Source: Candidatus Bipolaricaulota bacterium (GTDB taxonomy: Bacteria; Bipolaricaulota; Bipolaricaulia; RBG-16-55-9). Taken from it: DNA of 7,614 nucleotides. The notes below the pieces were generated by a model, which was not told the DNA's origin, made no database searches, and was given only the letters and a program-made list of their open reading frames with translations. Where the stretch lies: positions 1 through 7,614 of the forward strand of contig JALUUA010000242.1 in assembly GCA_027021605.1 (NCBI GenBank). The letters are read 5' to 3'. Both the position numbers and the translations under genes were made by a program. Shown here in pieces: positions 1 to 7,614 of the stretch. The stretch's first letter is position 1; the number at the start of each line of letters is the position of its first letter.

Positions 1-1
1 C

Positions 2-463
2 GGGCTGGGGACGATCCGGCCCGGCGGCCTTACGATCGTGATGGCCGGTGGGACGTGCACGGGGGACGATCTCGCCATCGAGCTGCATCTGGCCAGCGGC
101 GAGGTGATCCCGGCCTCCGCTTCCTCTGACTCCGACCTCCCGTTCCTCAAGGGGAGCGTTCCTGCAGTCCGGCTGCGGATGAGCGGGCCGCTGCTCGAGA
201 TCCGCGGCGCTCTCCCCTCGGGCGCTCGGGTGGAGGCCGTGGAGCTGACGCTCTTCGACCTGGCCGGGCGGCGACTTCTGGAGGCCCAGGCTCCCGGTCC
301 GCGGCTCCTCGTCTGGCTGGGACGTCTCCCGTCGGCGGGGGCGGGGTGGGGAGAAGCGTCGGCTCGGCCTCTCGCCAACGGCGTCTACCTGGCACGCGTC
401 ACCGTCAAGGGCGCCGACGGCACGTCGATCCAGAAGCTGTACAAGCTCGTCCGGCTGCGGTAG
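2..463 (+). CDS. Secreted/surface protein with FlgD-like Ig C-terminal tail (5' partial)
   Basis: The reading frame is open from the left edge to a TAG stop, so this is the last 153 residues of a longer protein. A GTG lies at 38 and an ATG at 41, but neither has a ribosome binding site and the coding frame continues upstream, so both are taken as internal. The C-terminal part (about residues 77-153 of the fragment) has the pattern of a FlgD-type Ig-like tail: hydrophobic strand, LFDLAGRRL, a Trp-containing strand, then PLANGVYLARV and a final KLVRLR. The same tail ends the next two genes. Compared with them there is an extra stretch of about a dozen residues rich in Gly, Ala and Ser between the Trp and the ANGVYL motif. 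Such tails are known at the ends of exported proteins, including type IX secretion substrates. Export of this protein is inferred from its neighbours, because its N-terminus is not visible. No EF-hand loop is seen in the fragment. The specific function is unknown. Confidence 0.75.
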   Translation, partial: GLGTIRPGGLTIVMAGGTCTGDDLAIELHLASGEVIPASASSDSDLPFLKGSVPAVRLRMSGPLLEIRGALPSGARVEAVELTLFDLAGRRLLEAQAPGPRLLVWLGRLPSAGAGWGEASARPLANGVYLARVTVKGADGTSIQKLYKLVRLR

Positions 464-486
464 GGGCTCCATGGGGCGCGCTGGTC

Positions 487-540
487 GGAGGGAGGGCGGG
501 ACGTGTTATAGTCCCGCCCTCCCTCCCATCCCTTTTCCCT
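487..540 (+). terminator. Strong hairpin, probable transcription terminator
   Basis: Positions 487-502 and 511-526 form a perfect 16-bp GC-rich inverted repeat around an 8-nt loop. The 3' side is followed by a pyrimidine-rich stretch with short T runs (533-536 and 540-542). It begins 23 nt after the stop codon of the first gene, which suits intrinsic termination, though the T tract is interrupted by C. Being perfect, the stem could also form in RNA made from the other strand. Confidence 0.75.
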
Positions 541-552
541 TTAAAGAAGAAG

Positions 553-580
553 TTGACACCCCTGCCCTCATCGTTCTAAG
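553..580 (+). promoter_or_regulatory. Sigma70-type promoter for the 657-aa protein gene
   Basis: A perfect -35 hexamer TTGACA lies at 553-558. After a 16-nt spacer comes TCTAAG at 575-580, which matches the TATAAT consensus at 4 of 6 positions. Transcription would start near 587, giving a leader of only about 20 nt that holds just the ribosome binding site. The position directly after the hairpin at 487-526 fits an independent transcription unit. Confidence 0.6.
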
Positions 581-590
581 CTCGTTATGC

Positions 591-598
591 AAAGGAGG
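591..598 (+). promoter_or_regulatory. Ribosome binding site AAAGGAGG
   Basis: This is a near-perfect Shine-Dalgarno sequence, 8 nt before the ATG at 607. It fixes the start of the 657-aa protein and implies strong translation initiation. The downstream gene at 2710 has a much weaker site. Confidence 0.85.
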
Positions 599-606
599 AT
601 TCTCTC

Positions 607-2580
607 ATGAAACGTCGAACGGTCGTTCTGAGCAGTTTGCTGGTAGGGTTCCTCGTAGGAAGCGTTGCCTCCTCGATCCAGGCTCAACCGATCTTCCAAC
701 CCCCCTCCGGCTGCAAGGAGGGGGCCATCCTCACCACGGAACAGGCCCTCAATCCCGGCACCGGGGGATTTACCCAAGATCGCACGATCATCCCCGGCGA
801 GGACACCACGGTCGTGCTGGGGGCGTGGCTGATCATCGACGCCTATGCGGCTGACCCCACGGCGAACCCGGCCAACCCCAACTGCGCCTTCTCCCCCGGG
901 GACGGGAACCCCTTATACGTGGTGGAACTCCGGCTGCGGCCCGTCTCCGGCGACCCAGGGGCCGTAGGCGTGCAGACGGTGACGTTCTGGCTGGACAACG
1001 ACTTCGACGGGCAGTTCACCCCCGGTCGGGACACCCAACTCGGGACACCGCTGCCCGGCAGCTGTCTCTCTAACAGCGCAGGGTGCGTGCTCACCTTCGG
1101 GAACAGCCCCATCTTCGGCGGGCCAGCGGGGTTGGCCGATCCCCTTCTCGGGGGGGTTTGCCTCCCCTTGGGGGCTGCAGGAGGGTGCGCTGCGATCTTC
1201 GCCGTCGCGGACGTCCAAAATCCTCAAGCCGGAGCCACCCTTCAGGTACGCTTGGAGGGCAAAGCCGCCAATCTCGTGAACAACCCCTTCCCGATCGGAT
1301 CGGACTTCTCACCCCAGTTCGCCAAGACGGCCTCCAGCATCCGCGTGCGGGTAGAGGGCGTCCCTGCCGGTGGGGGCGGCGGGGGCGGAGGTGGCGGTGG
1401 GGGAGTGCTTTCCCCCAGCGTGAACAATGGGAACGGGAACTCAGAAACGGGTGTTGCGGGCATAAGCATTACGGGCATTCGCACCCGGGACGATCGGGGG
1501 GGCTTGGCGGGCACAGGGGCGCGCGACGCCCGCCCCGGCGACCGAGAATACTTCGTGGGCCTGGTCGCCATCTGCGAAGGGGGCCAGCCCGCCACTCGGG
1601 AGGTGAGCATCCTCCCTGCGGCGGCCGGAGCGGCTCCCACGATTGCCGGGGGACTTGCCTCCATTCCCTGCATTCCCAGCCCGGCCACCGACGGTCTGCC
1701 GACGAACATTGTGCGGGTGCGAATCGGGGTGAGTGGCCCCGGGGCCCAATACGTTCAGGCCGTCCACCTCTACGGCGATCTCGACCTTGACGGGGTGCTC
1801 TTTGAAGCGAGCGAGCTGATGCTCAGCGGCATCCCTGTAGGCGGGATTGCGGCGCTGGGCTCCTTAGAGCAAGTGCTGGTTTTCCCCAACGGCACGATGG
1901 CCATTGTCCCCGATGGAGCCCCGCTGCCCCGGCTGCTCTACGTGACCGTGGACATCGACGATCGGGCTCAAGCTTCATCCGTGCGACTCCAGGTCGCCGT
2001 AGACGTGGCTGCCCTTCCAGGCTTCCCCTCGTCCCGCTTGATGAGCACTACCCCAGCGGAGTTCAACTTCCAAATTACGGGGGGGACGACGGCCCCTCCG
2101 CCCGGTCCGGGTCCCGGTCCCGCTCCCACGCCCGGTGGGCTCCGACAGTTCGACCAAAACGGCAACTGCCTCATCGACGATCCCGAGTTCTTCGACGCCG
2201 TCAACGCCTGGGTAATGGGGCAAGTCGACAACGTGACGTTCTTCGACCTAATCGACGCCTGGATCCAGCGGACGAACGTGTGCATCTCGAGTTCGGGTGC
2301 CGGGGAGGGGCCGGTGACCCTGCGCCTGGCTCCCGGAGGCGTGACGTTTGCCGTGCAGGGCGGACCCTATACTTTTTGGCGCGTACGCGTCTTCGACCCC
2401 TTGGGTAGAGAGGTCTTTGCGCGCGGGACGTCCGGGCCTATCCTGCACTGGAGCTACCGCGACTTGCAGGGACGTCCGCTTGCCAACGGAGTCTACCTCG
2501 CTGCTGTGACGGTCGTGCAAGCCGACGGGCGTATCTCCCAACAGATCGTAAGGCTGGCCCTCCTGCGTGAGCTGAACTGA
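607..2580 (+). CDS. Secreted multidomain protein: duplicated Ca-loop domain, EF-hand/dockerin-like module, FlgD-like tail
   Basis: A 657-residue exported protein of unknown function. The ATG is set by a strong ribosome binding site. Residues 1 to about 26 are a signal peptide (MKRR, hydrophobic core, cleavage likely after SIQA). Residues about 30-250 and about 280-495 look like two divergent copies of one domain. They align without gaps over VQTVTFWLDNDFDG and VQAVHLYGDLDLDG, each with a DxDxDG calcium-type loop (D130/D132/D134 and D391/D393/D395) and an acidic residue at loop position 13 (D142, E403). A run of 12 glycines (255-266) separates the copies. A Pro-Gly linker (about 497-511) leads to an EF-hand loop with ligands D516, N518, N520, D524 and E527, then a Trp-containing helical second half resembling a dockerin. 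Residues 570-657 form the FlgD-like tail with GRPLANGVYL. There are ten cysteines, an even number compatible with disulfides. An extracellular structural or binding role is inferred; no catalytic motif is seen. Confidence 0.9.
   Translation: MKRRTVVLSSLLVGFLVGSVASSIQAQPIFQPPSGCKEGAILTTEQALNPGTGGFTQDRTIIPGEDTTVVLGAWLIIDAYAADPTANPANPNCAFSPGDGNPLYVVELRLRPVSGDPGAVGVQTVTFWLDNDFDGQFTPGRDTQLGTPLPGSCLSNSAGCVLTFGNSPIFGGPAGLADPLLGGVCLPLGAAGGCAAIFAVADVQNPQAGATLQVRLEGKAANLVNNPFPIGSDFSPQFAKTASSIRVRVEGVPAGGGGGGGGGGGGVLSPSVNNGNGNSETGVAGISITGIRTRDDRGGLAGTGARDARPGDREYFVGLVAICEGGQPATREVSILPAAAGAAPTIAGGLASIPCIPSPATDGLPTNIVRVRIGVSGPGAQYVQAVHLYGDLDLDGVLFEASELMLSGIPVGGIAALGSLEQVLVFPNGTMAIVPDGAPLPRLLYVTVDIDDRAQASSVRLQVAVDVAALPGFPSSRLMSTTPAEFNFQITGGTTAPPPGPGPGPAPTPGGLRQFDQNGNCLIDDPEFFDAVNAWVMGQVDNVTFFDLIDAWIQRTNVCISSSGAGEGPVTLRLAPGGVTFAVQGGPYTFWRVRVFDPLGREVFARGTSGPILHWSYRDLQGRPLANGVYLAAVTVVQADGRISQQIVRLALLRELN
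1369..1404 (+). repeat. 12-codon polyglycine linker
   Basis: Twelve consecutive Gly codons join the two domain copies of the 657-aa protein. All four synonymous codons (GGT, GGG, GGC, GGA) appear in mixed order, so the tract is not a simple DNA microsatellite and is probably kept at the protein level as a flexible linker. Confidence 0.9.
2095..2139 (+). repeat. Pro-Gly linker before the EF-hand module
   Basis: The codons give a PPPGPGPGPAPTPGG stretch built on degenerate CCC-GGT repeats. It separates the globular repeats of the 657-aa protein from its EF-hand module, a type of linker common in modular extracellular proteins. The 314-aa neighbour has a shorter PPP/GGG linker in the same relative place (about 3169-3192). 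Confidence 0.85.
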
Positions 2581-2620
2581 ACGGAGGGCATCGCCCGACG
2601 CTTGACCGCTTGCAGTCTTG

Positions 2621-2643
2621 GGGGAGCCGTCCCCCGGCTCCCC
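2621..2643 (+). terminator. Hairpin after the 657-aa protein gene, possible terminator
   Basis: A 9-bp perfect stem (2621-2629 with 2635-2643) closes a 5-nt loop 40 nt after the stop codon. It is followed by a pyrimidine-rich but only weakly T-rich stretch, so it may be a modest intrinsic terminator or an mRNA 3'-end stabiliser that allows read-through into the next gene. Confidence 0.5.
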
Positions 2644-2651
2644 TGCTCCTC

Positions 2652-2681
2652 TTGTCGTCTGCGGGCTGGAACGGCTATAGT
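2652..2681 (+). promoter_or_regulatory. Probable promoter for the 314-aa protein gene
   Basis: TTGTCG at 2652-2657 (4 of 6 matches to TTGACA) is followed after 18 nt by TATAGT at 2676-2681 (5 of 6 matches to TATAAT). Transcription would start about 20 nt before the ATG at 2710. It lies directly after the hairpin at 2621-2643, the same hairpin-then-promoter arrangement found upstream of the preceding gene. Confidence 0.5.
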
Positions 2682-2709
2682 CTGGGCGGCCAGTGCGGGA
2701 AGTGAGAGC

Positions 2710-3654
2710 ATGCGACGGTGGACCCTGAGATCGAGGCTTTTCCTGTTCGGACTGGGGACGCTTTTGACGCTAAGCGGCTGGATCGGGACGGTTCCCCCCT
2801 TCCCCCTCTATGCTCAGGGGGTGCTGACCGCCCGCTATGAGAACTTGCCGCTGGGTGGGGGCCGCTTGACGGTCACGATCAACGTGGCCGTCCAGCGCTG
2901 GAACCAGCTCTATATTCAAGTTGCGCCCACAGACGTAGCCGCCGCGTTTCGGGTCCGCACGCCCGGTTGGCAGATCGTAGACGTGATTCGGGACGAGTTC
3001 GGACGGACGATGCTCTTGCTGCGGCGGGCGCAGCCTAAGATGGGGCTGGAGACGGTCATTATTGAGGGGCCGGAGGGGCGCGGACGACGGGGCGTTCTGG
3101 CCTTGGCCCGCGAGGGGTTCCGCTTCTTGACCGTAACGAGCGAGCCCAGCTTCCTCCCCGTGGAGCTTCCCCCGCCCGCGCGGGGAGGAGGCGCTGCGCA
3201 ACTTCGCCGCTTCGACGTCAACGGCAACGACCGCCTCGACGACCCGGAGTTCTTCGCCGCCATCGACGCCTGGATCGCCGGGACGCTCGACGATGCCACC
3301 TTCTTTTTGGCCATCGATCTTTGGGTGTCCCAACGCCCCCTCTCCTCCGTGGGCGGGCAGCAGATCTCGCCTTCAGGCTTCTTGCAAGTACGCGTCGGTC
3401 CCTCCGGAGTGCGTTTCGTCCCTTCGAATCTTTCTGGGCACGGAACCCTTCCGGCCGTACGGGTTCGGGTCTATGACCTGCAAGGTCGACTTGTCTTTGC
3501 GCAAGATACCCCCGGGACCCCGCTGCAGTGGGATTTTCTTGGGACCGATGGACGGAGGGTGGCCAACGGCGTCTACCTCTACGAGGTGAGCCTCCAAGGC
3601 CGCGACGGTCGCGCTCCGCTTCGGGAGGTCGGCTGGCTCCTCGTCTTGCGCTGA
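2710..3654 (+). CDS. Secreted protein with EF-hand/dockerin-like module and FlgD-like tail
   Basis: A 314-residue exported protein of unknown function. The ATG at 2710 is chosen because it starts directly at a signal peptide (MRRWTLRSR, then a hydrophobic core, likely cleavage near LYAQ at about residue 36). A longer in-frame start at 2602 would add a non-signal-like extension running through the hairpin and promoter. The ribosome binding site is weak (GGAAGTGAG just upstream). Residues about 37-155 are an unrecognised, probably beta-rich domain. After a PPP/GGG linker comes an EF-hand loop with D169, N171, N173, D177 and E180, followed by AAIDAWIAGTLDDATFF and a second Trp helix, very close to the module of the preceding gene. 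Residues 225-314 are the FlgD-like tail (VRVYDLQGRLVF, then RRVANGVYLYEV, ending LLVLR). The protein has no cysteine. It is probably a cell-surface or secreted partner or paralogous client of the same export route as its two upstream neighbours. Confidence 0.9.
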   Translation: MRRWTLRSRLFLFGLGTLLTLSGWIGTVPPFPLYAQGVLTARYENLPLGGGRLTVTINVAVQRWNQLYIQVAPTDVAAAFRVRTPGWQIVDVIRDEFGRTMLLLRRAQPKMGLETVIIEGPEGRGRRGVLALAREGFRFLTVTSEPSFLPVELPPPARGGGAAQLRRFDVNGNDRLDDPEFFAAIDAWIAGTLDDATFFLAIDLWVSQRPLSSVGGQQISPSGFLQVRVGPSGVRFVPSNLSGHGTLPAVRVRVYDLQGRLVFAQDTPGTPLQWDFLGTDGRRVANGVYLYEVSLQGRDGRAPLREVGWLLVLR

Positions 3655-3760
3655 GTCCTTTAGGGTGCACGGAGCGCCCAAGCCCGCTACCGCTAGGGGG
3701 TCTTTGGTGCAAGCGTCGATACCGGCATGAGCAAGAGCGGGGGTGGGGTTGAGGTTTCGC

Positions 3761-5119
3761 TTACCGCCGCAGCCAGCCCAGCTCGTACATCCCGTAGAGC
3801 AGCGCACTGGCTACGACGAGCAACACGAACACCGTGGGCAGCCCGATGCGCAGCCACCTCCGAAACCCGATGGGGTGGCCGGAGCGCTCGCTCAAGCTGA
3901 GCACATACACGTTGGCCGAGGCCCCGATGGGCGTAGCACAGCCCCCGATCGCCACCCCCGCCGCCAGCCCCCACCACAGCGGGAAGACGTCTACCCCCAT
4001 CCCTTGAAGGTTCAGCAGGATGGGCACCAGCGCGATCGTAAACGGGATGTTGTCCACGATCGCCGAGAGGATCGCCGAGCCCCATAAAATCACCAACAAC
4101 GCCAGGACGGGATACTCCAGCACGACGTCCCCAATCCACCCCGCGATCGCCCCCAAGATCCCCGCCGCCTCCAGGCCCCCGATGATCACGAAGAGCCCCG
4201 CGAAGAAGAGCAGGACGTCCCACTTCGTGCGGTTTAGGACCTCCACCAGGTTGGGCCGCACCCACAAAAGCGCCGCGGCGGCCCCCGCCACCGCCACCTC
4301 CGAGGGCAAAAGGTGCAGCTTCCCGTGCAGCACGAAGAGGAGGAGCACCGCCCCGAAGACGATCAGCATCTTGACCAGCGTCCTGGGGTCCCGCAGCGCC
4401 TCCCGCTCGTCGAGGGCCATCAGCTCCTTCAGGTCCTCGGAGGTCTGCACCTGGTAGGCGATGTCGTTGCGAAAGATCCAGCGGAACACGGCGTTGGTGA
4501 CGAACCCCAAGATCACCGCGACCGTCCCCAAGTAGACCACGAAATCCACGAAGGAGAGCGCCGCCGCCGAGCCGATGATGATGTTGGGCGGGTCCCCCAC
4601 CAGGGTGGCCATCCCCCCCACCCCCGACATGATCGCCTCCCCGATGAGAAGCGGGATCGGGTTCACCTTCAAGAGGGAGGCGATCGAGACGGTGATGCTG
4701 CTCACGAAGATGATCGTGGTGACGTTGTCCAGAAGCGCCGAGGCGATGAAGGTAAACCACCCCAGCGCCAGCATCATCGGCCAGTAGCGCCCCCGGGTCA
4801 GCTTCGTGAGCTTGATCGCGATGTACTCGAAGATCCCCGTCTCCTCGAGGATCCCCACGATGACCATCATCCCGAAGAGCAGCCAAATGGTGTTCCAGTC
4901 GATCGCCCCCAGGACGGTGTTCTCCAGCGAGTCGTGGGGGGACTCGGGGAGGGTTTTGTAAAACCCCAGGAGCTTCCCGGCGAGGACCATTGCCGTGGCC
5001 CCCGCCAGGCTGATGATCGTTCGGTGGATCTTGTCCAAAAACAAGAAGACGTAGGTGACGGCGAGGATGGCCAGCGAGACCGTCACGGGGTTGAGGATCG
5101 TCTCAAGCTCGAGCGCCAC
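3761..5119 (-). CDS. ArsB/NhaD-type (ion transporter superfamily) membrane permease
   Basis: A 452-residue inner-membrane transporter with about ten or more hydrophobic segments. Its two halves repeat each other, as expected for the ArsB/NhaD/CitMHS superfamily. DWNTIWLLFGMMVIVGILEE (74-93) mirrors the stretch at 300-318 (ending in FFAGLFVIIGGLE); LLDNVTT (129-135) mirrors IVDNIPFT (354-361); and the substrate-region motif VGDPPNIIIGS (174-184) mirrors ATPIGASANVYVLS (395-408). A charged cytoplasmic loop lies at about 214-250. The family includes arsenite, Na+/H+ and dicarboxylate or citrate transporters, and the substrate cannot be assigned from sequence alone. No ars genes are nearby. The start is GTG, 5 nt after the rpoB stop codon, with AGGGG just upstream as a weak ribosome binding site, so it is probably co-transcribed and translationally coupled with rpoB. 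The stop is TAA. Occupying the place normally held by rpoC is unusual. Confidence 0.9.
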   Translation of the reverse strand: MALELETILNPVTVSLAILAVTYVFLFLDKIHRTIISLAGATAMVLAGKLLGFYKTLPESPHDSLENTVLGAIDWNTIWLLFGMMVIVGILEETGIFEYIAIKLTKLTRGRYWPMMLALGWFTFIASALLDNVTTIIFVSSITVSIASLLKVNPIPLLIGEAIMSGVGGMATLVGDPPNIIIGSAAALSFVDFVVYLGTVAVILGFVTNAVFRWIFRNDIAYQVQTSEDLKELMALDEREALRDPRTLVKMLIVFGAVLLLFVLHGKLHLLPSEVAVAGAAAALLWVRPNLVEVLNRTKWDVLLFFAGLFVIIGGLEAAGILGAIAGWIGDVVLEYPVLALLVILWGSAILSAIVDNIPFTIALVPILLNLQGMGVDVFPLWWGLAAGVAIGGCATPIGASANVYVLSLSERSGHPIGFRRWLRIGLPTVFVLLVVASALLYGMYELGWLRR

Positions 5120-5124
5120 GGCCC

Positions 5125-7614
<2,490 letters not shown>

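Noticed and set aside
507..512. TATAGT in the loop of the hairpin as a -10 promoter element
   Set aside because: No credible -35 hexamer lies 16-18 nt upstream, and a much better promoter (TTGACA at 553) serves the downstream gene.
1083..1790. 235-codon + strand frame inside the 657-aa protein gene
   Set aside because: It is an out-of-frame Arg/Gly-rich reading of a gene that has a signal peptide, a strong ribosome binding site and coherent domains in its own frame.
2602..2709. Upstream TTG start extending the 314-aa protein by 36 residues
   Set aside because: The extension would precede the signal peptide with non-signal sequence and would be read through the hairpin and promoter-like region. 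The ATG at 2710 fits better.
3655..3760. Bidirectional terminator between the convergent gene blocks
   Set aside because: Only a 4-bp pairing (AGCG/CGCT near 3672-3687) and no T tract could be found by eye. No terminator, RNA gene or small gene is supported in these 106 bases.
3693..4886. 397-codon frame on the - strand and 271-codon frame on the + strand (4313-5128) over the permease
   Set aside because: Both overlap the permease almost completely. Their composition is low-complexity Gly/Arg/Asp/His, typical of shadow frames in GC-rich DNA. Only the 3761-5119 frame shows membrane segments and family motifs.
3761..5119. Naming the permease arsB and claiming arsenite efflux
   Set aside because: The GDPPN and DN motifs are shared by the whole ion transporter superfamily, and there is no arsR, arsA or arsC neighbour to support an arsenic role.

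Overview
The window is GC-rich bacterial DNA with two blocks of genes that face each other. The RpoB sequence is clearly bacterial. The left-hand proteins carry signal peptides, EF-hand/dockerin-like modules and a FlgD-like Ig C-terminal tail, which suggests a diderm, environmental and possibly thermophilic lineage. A candidate phylum such as Bipolaricaulota/Acetothermia comes to mind from the style of these proteins. That is a low-confidence inference that only a search or a phylogeny could settle.

Left block (1-3654, + strand): three consecutive genes for secreted proteins. The first is cut by the window edge and only its C-terminal 153 residues are visible. The second (607-2580, 657 aa) has a signal peptide, two divergent copies of a calcium-loop-bearing domain separated by a 12-glycine linker, a Pro-Gly linker, an EF-hand/dockerin-like module and the C-terminal tail. 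The third (2710-3654, 314 aa) has a signal peptide, a short unrecognised beta-rich domain, the same EF-hand module and the same tail. The shared tail (hydrophobic-D-x-x-GR ... ANGVYL ... LR) points to a common export or surface-anchoring route. A 16-bp perfect hairpin and a good sigma70-type promoter separate genes 1 and 2. A 9-bp hairpin and a second promoter-like pair separate genes 2 and 3. The three genes therefore look individually transcribed although clustered.

Right block (3761-7614, - strand): the C-terminal 829 residues of RNA polymerase beta subunit (rpoB), running in from the right edge, followed after only 5 nt by a 452-aa ArsB/NhaD-type (ion transporter superfamily) permease that starts with GTG. 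The usual partner rpoC is not downstream of rpoB, so the normal rpoBC operon is interrupted or rearranged. RpoB keeps the catalytic motifs but departs from the near-invariant bacterial sequence at two places. One is the end of the rifampicin region/fork loop 2, where two residues are missing. The other is the segment that normally reads DTSLRVPHGEG. The two blocks converge on a 106-bp intergenic region with no obvious strong terminator.

The most notable points are the family of co-tailed secreted proteins with EF-hand modules, the rpoB-permease junction without rpoC, and the altered fork loop 2 of RpoB. No RNA genes, mobile elements or CRISPR arrays were seen.
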